Assembly: GCF_008369195.1 (NCBI RefSeq)
Contig: NZ_VOBC01000003.1
Location: 1 to 64,000 of the forward strand
DNA from: Sporosarcina sp. ANT_H38
GTDB taxonomy: Bacteria; Bacillota; Bacilli; Bacillales_A; Planococcaceae
DNA length: 64,000 nucleotides
Direction: 5' to 3'
The translations under genes and the position numbers were made by a program. This document shows, one piece after another, positions 1 to 8,336 of this stretch. How positions within the stretch are numbered: the stretch's first letter is position 1; every line of letters starts with the position of its first letter. A model generated the notes under the pieces. It did no database searches and was not told the origin of the DNA. It saw only the letters and a program-made list of their open reading frames with translations.

Positions 1-72
1 ATTCCGCTCGACTTGCATGTATTAGGCATGCCGCCAGCGTTCGTCCTGAGCCAGGATCAAACTCTCCATAAT
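1..72 (-). rRNA. 16S ribosomal RNA, 5' end only
   Basis: The reverse complement contains GAGAGTTTGATCCTGGCTCA followed by the usual GGACGAACGCTGGCGGC stretch, the conserved 5' end of bacterial 16S rRNA. The gene runs off the left edge, so only about 70 bases are present. The mature 5' end is placed by analogy with B. subtilis and may be off by a few bases. Confidence 0.97.
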
Positions 73-236
73 AGAAGAAAATGAATAGCTCATTTCTTGC
101 TGACTAAGGAGGAATCAAATTCCTCCCTTGAATCCGAAGATTCTAGTGTGTGTTTTTTTCGTCCGACTAAAGCCGACTTACTAGAAACGTTTTGCTCAAG
201 TGCGTTAGCACTCTCGCTGTATTTCATTGATGTTTT

Positions 237-258
237 GCTGTTCAGTTTTCAAGGTTCA
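237..258 (-). promoter_or_regulatory. rRNA leader boxA-like antitermination element
   Basis: The minus strand reads TGAACCTTGAAAACTGAACA, close to the conserved boxA-type element of Bacillus rRNA leaders. It lies between the rrn promoter and the 16S start, as expected for a NusB/NusE-dependent antitermination site. The role is inferred from position and resemblance. Confidence 0.65.
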
Positions 259-318
259 TTATAGAGGAATGATTTAATACCTCTTTTTATATTTCGTTAT
301 CATAGCGACAACTTCTTT

Positions 319-347
319 ATTGTAACATAAGGTTCTTGTGAAGTCAA
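319..347 (-). promoter_or_regulatory. rRNA operon promoter (SigA type)
   Basis: On the minus strand TTGACT and TACAAT are separated by exactly 17 bases, about 250 bases upstream of the 16S 5' end. It is a near-consensus SigA promoter between tRNA-Gly and the 16S gene, so the rRNA operon need not depend on read-through from the tRNAs. Confidence 0.85.
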
Positions 348-409
348 CAACTATTTCGCGTTAACTTTTTTCAGAACAATAAGTGCTTATTTATCTAGTA
401 AAAATAATA

Positions 410-483
410 TGGAGCGGGTGAAGGGAATCGAACCCTCATCATCAGCTTGGAAGGCTGAGGTTTTACCACTAAACTACACCCGC
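410..483 (-). tRNA. tRNA-Gly (anticodon TCC)
   Basis: The minus strand folds as a cloverleaf with acceptor GCGGGTG/CACCCGC, anticodon loop CTTCCAA and T-loop GGTTCGATTCC. The 3' CCA is encoded. It is the last tRNA before the 16S gene. Confidence 0.96.
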
Positions 484-585
484 ATTTTTATAATTGGCAC
501 ATCCGACGTTAGTTGAATGAAAACCCTCTTAAGTTAAAACTCTTTGTCCAGTAAGGTGAAGGACTTAACAATAACACAAGTGAAT

Positions 586-672
<87 letters not shown>

Positions 673-693
673 GTTGTTTTAGCGACAAGTTTT

Positions 694-721
694 ATTATAC
701 ACCGTACAATTCAATTGTCAA
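694..721 (-). promoter_or_regulatory. internal tRNA promoter before tRNA-Leu
   Basis: The minus strand has a consensus TTGACA and a consensus TATAAT separated by 16 bases, between tRNA-Lys and tRNA-Leu. It should drive tRNA-Leu and tRNA-Gly independently of the upstream promoter at 1323-1351. Confidence 0.85.
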
Positions 722-739
722 CATTTTTTTAAAAAATGA

Positions 740-812
740 TGAGCCATGCAGGATTCGAACCTGCGACCCTCTGATTAAAAGTCAGATGCTCTACCAACTG
801 AGCTAATGGCTC
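740..812 (-). tRNA. tRNA-Lys (anticodon TTT)
   Basis: Acceptor GAGCCAT/ATGGCTC, anticodon loop CTTTTAA and T-loop GGTTCGAATCC are clear. The bases after the discriminator read TCA, not CCA, so unlike its four neighbours this tRNA seems to need CCA added by nucleotidyltransferase. A T-rich stretch follows before the next promoter. Confidence 0.95.
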
Positions 813-928
813 TCTGTTATATAGGAGAAGTAATTCGTATACTCTTAGAACTGAGACACTCTTTTCGAGTTCCAAGTACTTCGTGCTGTTAAATCTTTTT
901 GCTCCAACCACCTTCGGTGTTTGTCGCA

Positions 929-960
929 AAGATTTTCGCGTGGCAACACGCTAAAATCTT
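929..960. repeat. stem-loop abutting the tRNA-Gln 3' end
   Basis: Inverted repeat with 14-base arms (one mismatch) and a 4-base GCAA loop. On the minus strand it begins at the terminal A of the tRNA-Gln CCA. There is no long T-run, so processing or stabilisation is as likely as termination. Confidence 0.7.
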
Positions 961-1034
961 GGCTGGGGTAGCTGGATTCGAACCAACGAGTGACGGAGTC
1001 AAAGTCCGTTGCCTTACCGCTTGGCTATACCCCA
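960..1034 (-). tRNA. tRNA-Gln (anticodon TTG)
   Basis: Acceptor TGGGGTA/TACCCCA, anticodon loop with TTG and T-loop GGTTCGAATCC, with an encoded CCA. Second gene of the cluster. Confidence 0.96.
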
Positions 1035-1139
1035 ACGATACCGTATTCAGCCGTTTAGTTATGCTGTACAGAGCTTATTCATTTGGAAGGTCTTCATAGG
1101 ATACTCTTTTCAGAACTTAATTACAAGTTCTAATTGAGT

Positions 1140-1170
1140 ACTCTTTTCAAAACTTCGTTTTTGAAAAAGT
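1140..1170. repeat. stem-loop just after the tRNA-Glu 3' end
   Basis: Arms of about 14 bases (ACTCTTTTCAAAAC and GTTTTTGAAAAAGT, about 12 pairs) around a 3-base loop. It starts two bases beyond the CCA of tRNA-Glu on the transcribed strand and mirrors the hairpin behind tRNA-Gln. Confidence 0.6.
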
Positions 1171-1172
1171 AT

Positions 1173-1247
1173 TGGTGACCCCTACGGGAATCGAACCCGT
1201 GATACCGCCGTGAAAGGGCGGTGTCTTAACCGCTTGACCAAGGGGCC
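1173..1247 (-). tRNA. tRNA-Glu (anticodon TTC)
   Basis: Acceptor GGCCCCT/AGGGGTC with one G-T pair, anticodon loop CTTTCAC and T-loop GGTTCGATTCC, with an encoded CCA. First tRNA behind the promoter at 1323-1351. Confidence 0.96.
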
Positions 1248-1322
1248 ATATTTAGTTATTACATCGTATGTCAGGAAGTCGTTTCGTTATTGTTTCAGCG
1301 TCGTTCCCAACCGACATTTATT

Positions 1323-1351
1323 ATTATATACAGTGTTTCTCGTTTCGTCAA
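1323..1351 (-). promoter_or_regulatory. tRNA cluster promoter (SigA type)
   Basis: The minus strand has TTGACG, a 17-base spacer and TATAAT, about 75 bases upstream of tRNA-Glu. It is a near-consensus vegetative promoter in the gap behind the SprT-like gene. Confidence 0.88.
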
Positions 1352-1433
1352 CACTTTTTCACCAATTAGTTTTAAGTATTACCGAGAACGCGATAAGTAT
1401 GCGGTTTCTACGTCCTCACCGCGTCCTCAGTAA

Positions 1434-1895
1434 TCATTTCAAAGGTTGTATTGCTACAATTTGTCCCGCACATTTCCCGCATCTATATTTTCTAACGTTC
1501 ATTCTTCTTCTCCGATTATATAACGTCTTGCATGATACGCACTCATATACATGCATCGAATGCACCCTCTTGTTTCCTTCAGTAAGGGGTCGACAAAACC
1601 TCGGGGAACCAGTGTACTTTAACAAATCCCTGAAATCAGCATCGCGATGACGATAACCTCTTCCTTCTATATGAAGGTGATAGTGACAAAGTTCATGTTT
1701 GATTACCCCAACCAGCTCTTCAGTTCCATGCACTTCCAAAACCAACGGATTAATTTGGATTGAGTGGTCGGACAGCATATAGCGACCGCCTGTTGTCCTC
1801 AACCTTTTATTAAACCTAGCAATATGGATGAATGGCTTTCCAAATGCATTTAAGGAGACATTCTCGATTAGAGCCTGCAATCCTTCATCTGTCAT
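1434..1895 (-). CDS. SprT-like zinc metalloprotein (YdcK family)
   Basis: A 153-residue protein of the SprT-like family. It carries the HExxH-type motif HELCHYH about residues 66-72, with a further His downstream, and a C-terminal zinc ribbon made of two CxxC pairs (CVSC and CGKC). The same gene lies between tex and the tRNA cluster in B. subtilis (ydcK). A GTG at 1901 is also in frame, but the AAAGGAG sequence lies 9 bases from the ATG at 1895 and only 3 from the GTG, so the ATG is preferred. The substrate is unknown; family members are related to SprT/Spartan proteases. Confidence 0.88.
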   Translation of the reverse strand: MTDEGLQALIENVSLNAFGKPFIHIARFNKRLRTTGGRYMLSDHSIQINPLVLEVHGTEELVGVIKHELCHYHLHIEGRGYRHRDADFRDLLKYTGSPRFCRPLTEGNKRVHSMHVYECVSCKTLYNRRRRMNVRKYRCGKCAGQIVAIQPLK

Positions 1896-1917
1896 AGCCA
1901 CCCTCTCCTTTTAGTTG

Positions 1918-4077
1918 TCATTTTGCAGAAGGCGATAACATAGTCAGAGAAATACGTCCTTTTCCTTTATCTATTCCTTCTACCCACACAGTTACGATAT
2001 CTCCTGAAGAAACGACGTCAAGGGGATGTTTAACAAAGCCTTTTTTTAATTTAGATATATGAACGAGACCGTCTTCCTTCACGCCGATATCTACAAATGC
2101 GCCGAAGTCCACAACATTTCGGACAGTTCCCTGCATCTCAAGTCCTTCATATAGATCCTTCATATCGAGTACGTCTGCCTTTAAGAGCGGTTGTGGATAA
2201 TCATCGCGCGGATCCCGGTTTGGTCTTTGAAGTGTTTCGATAATGTCTTTTAGGGTTACTTCTCCAACATCTAGCTTAACCGCCAAGGCTTTAATATCGA
2301 GAGCAGACAGCGCCTCCGCAGTTTCTTTCTTACCGAGCATTTTTTTGCTCGCCTCTGCTTCTTCTAATATTTGCTCCGCCAATTGATAACTCTCAGGGTG
2401 AATCCCTGTCGCATCAAAAGGATCCTTTGCACCCAGAACCCGTAAGAAGCCAATCGCTTGTTCGTAAGTCTTTGCTCCGAGGCGAGGTACTTTCTTCAAT
2501 TGATTGCGCTTCGTAAACAATCCATTCTCTTCACGCGATTTTACAATGTTCTCTGCGACAGTCTTAGAAAGTCCTGCCACATATTGAAGAAGTGAAGAGG
2601 AGGCAGTGTTGACATCGACCCCTACCCTGTTCACAGCTGTTTCTACTACAAATGTTAGTGATTCAGAAAGTCGTTTTTTCGCTACATCGTGCTGGTATTG
2701 TCCAACACCAACCGAGCCCGGATCAATTTTCACAAGTTCCGACAACGGATCCTGCAAACGTCTTGCTATTGAAACTGCGCTACGCTGCTCTACTTGAAGA
2801 TCAGGGAATTCATCCCGAGCTTGAGCCGAAGCTGAATAAACACTGGCACCCGCTTCGTTTACAATGACATAAGAAACGCCCGTTTGTGCTTCTTTTATAC
2901 ATTCAACTATGAACAATTCTGATTCACGCGATGCTGTTCCATTTCCGATTGCAATAATCGTTATTGGATACTTTTTCAGCAACTCTAAAATAGCTCGTTT
3001 CGATTTCTCCTTTTCCATTTGTGGTTGATGGGGATAAATTACAGATATTTCAAGTAGTTTTCCCGTTTCATCAACAATCGCGAGTTTACACCCCGTCCGG
3101 AAAGCGGGATCAAGGCCCAATACCACTTTTCCTTTCAATGGAGGCTGCAGGAGAAGGCTCTTCAAGTTTTCCGAAAACACATGGATTGCTTGCTCTTCAG
3201 CCTTCTCGGTTAGCGCCGCCCTAATTTCTCGTTCAATCGAAGGGGCAATCAAGCGTTTAAACGCATCTTCAATTGCTTCTTTTACTTGTGATGCGGAAGG
3301 CGAATGTGATTTACTGATCAACTCACGTTCAAGTACTCCGATAATTCTTTCGTTCGGAAATGAAATACCAACACGTAGCACATCTTCTTTTTCTCCTCGG
3401 TTTAATGCAAGAACACGGTGTGGTACGATTTTTTTCAATGGCTCTTCATAATCATAGTAGTTTCCGAAAACGTCACGCTTGTCCTCTGCCCCTTTACGGA
3501 CTACTGATACAATCATTCCATCCGACCACGCTAATTTCCGGATGTTTTCCCTTATTGCAGCGTCATCCGCAAATTGTTCGGCTACAATATCTCGGGCCCC
3601 AGCAAGTGCATCTTCAACTGTATTTACTCCACCTTCTTCACTTAAGAAAGGCGTAGCAAGGTCTTCCGGTGAAATACCTATAAACTCCATTAGCTTTTTT
3701 GCCAGTGGTTCAAGACCACTTTCAATCGCAATCATGGCGCGTGTCCGTCTTTTTTGTTTAAAAGGTCTATATAAGTCTTCAATTCTTTGCAACACGGTAG
3801 CGCTTTCAATCGATTTTCTTAAATCATCATCTAATTTACCCTGTTCATCGATCAGTCGAATTACTTCTTCTTTACGCTGTTCAAGCCCTTTTACGTAACT
3901 ATAGGCATCTTCAATAGCCTTAATCTGTACTTCATCCAACGAACCAGTTTCTTCTTTTCGGTAACGCGCGATGAATGGAACAGTGTTCCCTTGGTCAAGT
4001 AGCGCGATAACCTTTTCAGTTTGATGTATACTGACGGCCGCTTTCCCAGCTGTAGCCTCAACAATATGTCTCACCAA
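1918..4077 (-). CDS. tex: Tex family RNA-binding transcription accessory protein
   Basis: About 719 residues with Tex architecture: an N-terminal helical domain, a central YqgF/RuvC-like domain (GLDPAFRTGCKLAIVDE), helix-hairpin-helix repeats (VNTASSSLLQYVAGLSK onward) and a C-terminal S1 domain (GTVRNVVDFGAFVDIGV). Tex binds nucleic acid and is linked to transcription fidelity or recycling. The start is uncertain: TTG at 4077 sits 9 bases from AAAGG, while the upstream GTG (4086) overlaps the ribosome binding site. Synteny with B. subtilis ydcI supports the call. Confidence 0.95.
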   Translation of the reverse strand: MVRHIVEATAGKAAVSIHQTEKVIALLDQGNTVPFIARYRKEETGSLDEVQIKAIEDAYSYVKGLEQRKEEVIRLIDEQGKLDDDLRKSIESATVLQRIEDLYRPFKQKRRTRAMIAIESGLEPLAKKLMEFIGISPEDLATPFLSEEGGVNTVEDALAGARDIVAEQFADDAAIRENIRKLAWSDGMIVSVVRKGAEDKRDVFGNYYDYEEPLKKIVPHRVLALNRGEKEDVLRVGISFPNERIIGVLERELISKSHSPSASQVKEAIEDAFKRLIAPSIEREIRAALTEKAEEQAIHVFSENLKSLLLQPPLKGKVVLGLDPAFRTGCKLAIVDETGKLLEISVIYPHQPQMEKEKSKRAILELLKKYPITIIAIGNGTASRESELFIVECIKEAQTGVSYVIVNEAGASVYSASAQARDEFPDLQVEQRSAVSIARRLQDPLSELVKIDPGSVGVGQYQHDVAKKRLSESLTFVVETAVNRVGVDVNTASSSLLQYVAGLSKTVAENIVKSREENGLFTKRNQLKKVPRLGAKTYEQAIGFLRVLGAKDPFDATGIHPESYQLAEQILEEAEASKKMLGKKETAEALSALDIKALAVKLDVGEVTLKDIIETLQRPNRDPRDDYPQPLLKADVLDMKDLYEGLEMQGTVRNVVDFGAFVDIGVKEDGLVHISKLKKGFVKHPLDVVSSGDIVTVWVEGIDKGKGRISLTMLSPSAK

Positions 4078-4113
4078 TAAAATCACCCTTTCTTCTATAG
4101 ACTCATTTTAACA

Positions 4114-4179
4114 TAAGAAAAGCGCAAGGCGCATGACCCGCTTCGTAAATTACCCGCCCATAGGCGTTAGAGTCTAGAC
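4114..4179 (+). repeat. dispersed repeat copy D (AGAAAAG...TCTAGAC)
   Basis: The region upstream of tex starts with TAAGAAAAGCGCAAGGCG and ends with GGCGTTAGAGTCTAGAC. These ends match those of the copies at 15707, 23120, 40329 and 56963. It fills the gap between tex and the rsbX terminator. Confidence 0.5.
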
Positions 4180-4237
4180 GAGTCATCTCCAGATTGCGAC
4201 ATATCCATTCCCCAAACCTTTATTATTTACTAAAAAG

Positions 4238-4273
4238 CAAAAAAGCCCACCTTCAACTTACTAAAGTAGGCTT
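4238..4273 (-). terminator. terminator of the sigB operon
   Basis: On the minus strand AGCCTACTT pairs with AAGGTGGGCT (including G-T pairs), followed by six T. The 5' arm lies inside the last codons of rsbX, so the stop codon sits in the loop. Confidence 0.8.
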
Positions 4274-4854
4274 CCAGCTATAAATGTGGCGTCGTCGCCA
4301 TGTTCAATTGACTCCAACACTTTTTGATATAACCCATAAGGTCCTGAACTCTCCTTCATTGAAGCTTTAGGACTTCTAAGCTCGATACCGTCTGAATGGA
4401 GGAAAAATAGATTTCCCTTTTTATAGTTATATTGTTGCGTCTTTAATTTTTGTGGTCTTCCAGAAAGATAACCCATCACAGGCAAAGGATAAATCATCTC
4501 GTCGAAATTATGAAGCATATAAAAACGGACATTGCCGACACAACTATACTCAATTATATTTCGCTTGTAGTCCACTTTAACGATAGCCACTGCGGCACCG
4601 CGTTTTTGCACCATATGCTCATTACAGCGTGTAAGTAATTCATCTATTGATTCATGATGATATTCTTTCAGCACTTCGGGGAGAATTTGAGCCGATTGAC
4701 GGGCTATTGGCCCATTGCCCAACCCATCTGCAATTGCGCAGATAAAATAGTCTTCTTCCGAATGGATAAAATAAGTGTCACCACATTCCCGATTTCCAAC
4801 CTTCGCTTCTTGATAAACATACGCTTCGACATTCGCTGTTATAATCGAATCCAC
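4261..4854 (-). CDS. rsbX: RsbX, PP2C-type serine phosphatase of the SigB pathway
   Basis: A 197-residue single-domain PP2C phosphatase with acidic metal-binding motifs at ECGDTYF, IADGLGNG and HSDGIE. In B. subtilis RsbX dephosphorylates RsbS and RsbR in the stressosome, which shuts down signalling and gives feedback because the gene lies in the sigB operon. Here it is the last gene and its start overlaps the sigB stop by one base, suggesting translational coupling. It is the usual length for the family. Confidence 0.95.
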   Translation of the reverse strand: MDSIITANVEAYVYQEAKVGNRECGDTYFIHSEEDYFICAIADGLGNGPIARQSAQILPEVLKEYHHESIDELLTRCNEHMVQKRGAAVAIVKVDYKRNIIEYSCVGNVRFYMLHNFDEMIYPLPVMGYLSGRPQKLKTQQYNYKKGNLFFLHSDGIELRSPKASMKESSGPYGLYQKVLESIEHGDDATFIAGSLL

Positions 4855-5699
4855 TATGACACACCACCCGCAGCCAATATTGCTTCCTGCAACTTCTTAA
4901 TCGCTTTGCGTTGTATTCTCGAAACGTGCATTTGAGAGATACCAAGTCGTTCTCCCGCTTCTTTTTGGCTAAGTTGCTCAATATATGTATACTGGATGAT
5001 TTGTTTTTCCCGTTCCGACAACACATTTAGAGCATTCGCTACGACCATACGCTGATCTGTTTTCTCAAATCCATCATCAGTTGCACCAACAATATCGAAA
5101 AGCGTTACCGTACCCCCCTCAGAATCAGCTTCAAGGGTATGATCCATAGAGAGCGCCTGATAACTTCTCCCCATCTCCATTGCTTCAAGGACCAATTCTT
5201 CATCAACATCAAGGTATTCTGCTATTTCACTGACGAGTGGAGAACGTTGCATTTCTGTCGTAAGCGTTTCGACAGCAGCCTTGATTTTGGGCCCCAATTC
5301 TTTTATGCGACGCGGAACATGTATCGCCCATGTCTTATCACGTAAAAAACGTTTAATTTCACCGATTATTGTTGGTACAGCGAACGCCTCGAAGCTTCTT
5401 CCAAATTCAGGATCATACCTTCGAATCGCTCCAAGGAGGCCTAACATTCCTACTTGAGCAATATCTTCATGAAAAGACTTACCATTGGAATATTTCCGGG
5501 CAATCGATTGAACGAGTCGTTCATAATGAAGAACCAAGTTCGTCTGCGCCTCATCATCGTTGGTCTCCTGATATCGCTTAACCCATCCAAGGACTTCCGC
5601 CTTCGTTCCAGTTTTATGGGGAGATGGCTCGCTTACTTCTACTATAGGAGGAGATTGTTCTTCCGTTTTGGATTCACGAGGAAATGGTTCTTTCGACAT
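4854..5699 (-). CDS. sigB: RNA polymerase sigma factor SigB
   Basis: A group 3 general-stress sigma factor of about 281 residues. Region 2 is visible at YSNGKSFHEDIAQVGMLGLL and RYDPEFGRSFEAFAVPTIIG, and region 4 at LSQKEAGERLGISQMHVSRI. Compared with B. subtilis SigB it has about 20 extra polar residues at the N terminus. ATG 5699 is chosen because GGGGGG lies just upstream. An in-frame ATG at 5723 would lengthen it by 8 residues. It overlaps rsbW, the anti-sigma gene. Confidence 0.96.
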   Translation of the reverse strand: MSKEPFPRESKTEEQSPPIVEVSEPSPHKTGTKAEVLGWVKRYQETNDDEAQTNLVLHYERLVQSIARKYSNGKSFHEDIAQVGMLGLLGAIRRYDPEFGRSFEAFAVPTIIGEIKRFLRDKTWAIHVPRRIKELGPKIKAAVETLTTEMQRSPLVSEIAEYLDVDEELVLEAMEMGRSYQALSMDHTLEADSEGGTVTLFDIVGATDDGFEKTDQRMVVANALNVLSEREKQIIQYTYIEQLSQKEAGERLGISQMHVSRIQRKAIKKLQEAILAAGGVS

Positions 5700-6147
5700 C
5701 CTCTTCCCCCCGCTCTCCATCAAGATACTTGGTCATGAAGACAGTCACTCCATCCTCATGAAGCACTTTTATATCATCCATAAGTGTTTCCATTAAATAA
5801 AGACCTAATCCGCCTTCCCGAAGAAATTTAACTTCTTCCTGCTCATTGTATGGTCCTACACGTTTCTTCGTCTCTTCAAAATCGAAACTTTTCCCGTGAT
5901 CCGCTACCATAATTTCCAATTTATCAACAAAAAGAGCACAGCCGACTACAACTTCACCCTCATCATCTTCTTTATATGCGTGCTGGACTGCATTTGTAAT
6001 TGCTTCACTAGTTGCGATTTTCAAATCTTCAATTTCATCGTAAGTAAAACCTAACCTACTTGCCAGTCCTGAAATCGCGAGCCGAGCAACTCCGACATAT
6101 TGCGCTTTTGCAGGAACCCTCATTTCAATATAATCATACGGTTGCAT
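5674..6147 (-). CDS. rsbW: RsbW, anti-SigB serine kinase
   Basis: About 157 residues of GHKL-type kinase with the N-box ATSEAITNAVQHAY, the G1 motif VADHGKSFDF and the G2 region GGLGLYLMETLMD. RsbW binds and blocks SigB and phosphorylates RsbV. The start at 6147 matches the family N terminus (DYIEMRVPA); a longer GTG reading frame from 6159 lacks a well-placed ribosome binding site. It overlaps rsbV by 14 bases and sigB by 26, typical of coupled partner-switch genes. Confidence 0.95.
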   Translation of the reverse strand: MQPYDYIEMRVPAKAQYVGVARLAISGLASRLGFTYDEIEDLKIATSEAITNAVQHAYKEDDEGEVVVGCALFVDKLEIMVADHGKSFDFEETKKRVGPYNEQEEVKFLREGGLGLYLMETLMDDIKVLHEDGVTVFMTKYLDGERGEEDVERTISS

Positions 6148-6475
6148 CTGCGTCCCCACTTTCTTCCGTTACGATATCCATAACTTCAGCTAAACCAGTT
6201 ATTTCAAACAATCGTTTTAGACGAGTATTTACACCAACAATTTTCATATGGCCTTCATTAGCCTTAACAGCTTTATAAAAACCAACAAAAATACCAAGTC
6301 CTGTACTATCCATATAACCAACGCCAGATAAGTCTAATTCCACCTGAATGTTTTTAATATTTCCTACTGACGCAAGAGATTCCTTTAATTTCGGTGCTGT
6401 AAACGCATCAATTTCACCGACAATTTTAAAACGTTGAACACTATTTTCTTCTACTAATTCGACTAGCAAATTCAT
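6134..6475 (-). CDS. rsbV: RsbV, anti-anti-sigma factor
   Basis: A 113-residue STAS-domain protein. The phosphorylatable serine is visible at Ser57 in MDSTGLGIFVG. Unphosphorylated RsbV binds RsbW and frees SigB. It is the first gene behind the internal SigB-type promoter at 6523-6547, so rsbV-rsbW-sigB-rsbX can be autoinduced. Ribosome binding site TTGAGGTG precedes the ATG. Confidence 0.96.
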   Translation of the reverse strand: MNLLVELVEENSVQRFKIVGEIDAFTAPKLKESLASVGNIKNIQVELDLSGVGYMDSTGLGIFVGFYKAVKANEGHMKIVGVNTRLKRLFEITGLAEVMDIVTEESGDADATV

Positions 6476-6522
6476 AATTACACCTCAAGTTTCTGTTTTA
6501 AAATAGCATATTATCAATTCAT

Positions 6523-6547
6523 ATACCCTTTGTTCAAATTCTTAAAC
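6523..6547 (-). promoter_or_regulatory. SigB-dependent autoregulatory promoter before rsbV
   Basis: On the minus strand GTTTAA, a 13-base spacer and GGGTAT match the B. subtilis SigB consensus. The TAA of the -35 element is also the rsbU stop codon. It is placed as in B. subtilis, where SigB transcribes rsbV-W-sigB-rsbX. Confidence 0.88.
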
Positions 6548-7555
6548 CTCGTTTTTTTCTTTTTTAAAAATAACAATCGTGAAATCATCATGCAAATGAA
6601 AATCCTGAAGTTGCGCAAGCCTCTGGTATACTGTATCAGCAATTTTTTGGGCAGATTCTTCTTTCACTTCAGCCAAAATCAATTTGATTACATCATCATC
6701 GATGAAACCAATATCTGTTCGTACCTCAGTCACTCCGTCCGTCATCATAACGATAAAATCACCTTCTTCGAGAAGAACTGATTTCTCTTCATAGACGACA
6801 TTTGGCTGAACACCAAGGAGAAGTCCTCTTGCATGAAGCTCAGTAAATTTACCAGTCGACGCCTTATACAGCAGGGCAGGTTCATGTCCCGCGCTAGCAT
6901 ATGAAAACCTAGAGTCTCTTGCATCATACTTACCATAGAACATAGAAATAAACATTGAATCATCTACACTTTTTTCTACTATCCGGTTAACAATATCAAG
7001 GACATTTCTCGGGCTTGTGTTTTCATTTTGCAAACTGTCCATTCCAAACTTGATCATTGACATGCAAAGTGCCGCTGGAATCCCTTTTCCGATAACATCA
7101 GCTACAGCTACACCCGCTTCGTAATTATTATCATTCAGGAAATAAATATAGTCCCCACTCATTTGCTTAGCCGGTTCCGTTACATATCCAATATCCAGCT
7201 CTTTGAAATTCGGCTTCCTCGTTTTCAGAAGCGTTTCTTGCACTTTTGCCGCCACGTTCATTTCTATTTGAATTTCTTCCTGTTTTTGAACGAGACTTTG
7301 ATGCTCTCTAAGCGCAAGCCCGTAATGAATCATCATTTCAATCAGAAAATCAAACGAATGCCTCAACTTTCCCGACATATCCGGTAAGATTTCAGTAAGC
7401 GCCGTTTTGTGGATACTGATGACATCTTCGGGCGAAATTTCTTTTTCAATAAATCTTCTGCTAAATTGTTGTCCTAAATAAAGATCTTCCTCACGTTGTC
7501 CAACAACATATTGTTGCAGCATTTCTTTATACTGTTTCGCAACTTCTTGAGTCAT
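6542..7555 (-). CDS. rsbU: RsbU, PP2C phosphatase activating RsbV
   Basis: A 337-residue protein with an N-terminal RsbT-binding helical domain (about 1-115) and a C-terminal SpoIIE-type PP2C domain. Metal-binding acids lie in MSGDYIYF, VADVIGKGIPA and MMTDGVTEV. When RsbT is released from the stressosome it binds RsbU, which then dephosphorylates RsbV-P. The gene follows rsbT after 14 bases. Confidence 0.95.
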   Translation of the reverse strand: MTQEVAKQYKEMLQQYVVGQREEDLYLGQQFSRRFIEKEISPEDVISIHKTALTEILPDMSGKLRHSFDFLIEMMIHYGLALREHQSLVQKQEEIQIEMNVAAKVQETLLKTRKPNFKELDIGYVTEPAKQMSGDYIYFLNDNNYEAGVAVADVIGKGIPAALCMSMIKFGMDSLQNENTSPRNVLDIVNRIVEKSVDDSMFISMFYGKYDARDSRFSYASAGHEPALLYKASTGKFTELHARGLLLGVQPNVVYEEKSVLLEEGDFIVMMTDGVTEVRTDIGFIDDDVIKLILAEVKEESAQKIADTVYQRLAQLQDFHLHDDFTIVIFKKEKNEV

Positions 7556-7569
7556 CCATCAACATCTCC

Positions 7570-7971
7570 TTATCGGAGCCATTTTGTGGTGGTAATTATT
7601 GTTCCTTTACCTAGTTCCGACTCCAATTTAAATTCATCCATCAATCTTCTTACCCCCGGCATACCTGCACCAAGTCCTCCCGAGGTAGTATAACCATCTT
7701 CCATCACCTTACGCATATCCGAAATTCCAGGACCATCATCAGATGCAATAACCGTAATTCCAAAGAGATTGTTTTCAGATAATCTTTTGATTTCAATCTT
7801 CCCTTTTCCTGCGTATAAGTATATATTGCGGGCTAGCTCACTAATAGCCGTCGTAATACGCGCCTGATCTACCGCTCCGAAGCCTGATTCTTTTGCTTCA
7901 TTCCGGCCAAGCTGTCGGGCAGCAACAATATCCCATTCCGTGTTTATATCTACAGAAGACCGGTACTCCAT
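7570..7971 (-). CDS. rsbT: RsbT, switch serine/threonine kinase
   Basis: A 133-residue GHKL kinase with N-box AISELARNIYLYA, G1 motif ASDDGPGI and G2 motif TTSGGLGAGMPGVRRLMD. RsbT phosphorylates RsbR and RsbS in the stressosome and, once released, activates RsbU. The gene begins 2 bases after the rsbS stop codon, so translation is likely coupled. Confidence 0.95.
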   Translation of the reverse strand: MEYRSSVDINTEWDIVAARQLGRNEAKESGFGAVDQARITTAISELARNIYLYAGKGKIEIKRLSENNLFGITVIASDDGPGISDMRKVMEDGYTTSGGLGAGMPGVRRLMDEFKLESELGKGTIITTTKWLR

Positions 7972-7973
7972 CG

Positions 7974-8336
7974 TTAGGCCTCCAATTCTCTACGAAGTTT
8001 ATCCAACCCGTTTTCGAGATCTAGCGCTGTCAGAACGCCCTCCAAACGGATGCCGAGTTCAATAAGTGTAATCGCAACGGCTGGTTGGATTCCTGTAATA
8101 ACAACTTTCGCTCCCATCAAACCCGACATGCTAATAACGTCCCCAATCACTTTTGCAATAAAAGAATCGATGAAATCAATTGGTGTCAAATCTATAACGA
8201 CACCTCTCGCTGACGTTTTATGCATTTTTTCCAATAAATCCTCTTGGAACTGAATTGCCGTCTGATCATCAAGCTCCCACTGAACAGAGACGATTAACGT
8301 ATCATTTAGTTTTAAAATCGGAATTCGCATATTCAT
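7974..8336 (-). CDS. rsbS: RsbS, stressosome scaffold protein
   Basis: A 120-residue STAS protein with the phosphorylation segment [11 protein letters not shown], whose serine corresponds to Ser59 of B. subtilis RsbS. It forms the stressosome core with RsbR and holds RsbT. Its start overlaps the rsbR stop by 4 bases. Confidence 0.95.
   Translation of the reverse strand: MNMRIPILKLNDTLIVSVQWELDDQTAIQFQEDLLEKMHKTSARGVVIDLTPIDFIDSFIAKVIGDVISMSGLMGAKVVITGIQPAVAITLIELGIRLEGVLTALDLENGLDKLRRELEA

Noticed and set aside
1210..1650. 146-codon plus-strand frame
   Set aside because: It is antisense to the SprT-like gene and the tRNA promoter and has no protein-like pattern.
4450..4935. Plus-strand frames opposite rsbX
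   Set aside because: Shadows of rsbX and sigB without ribosome binding sites.
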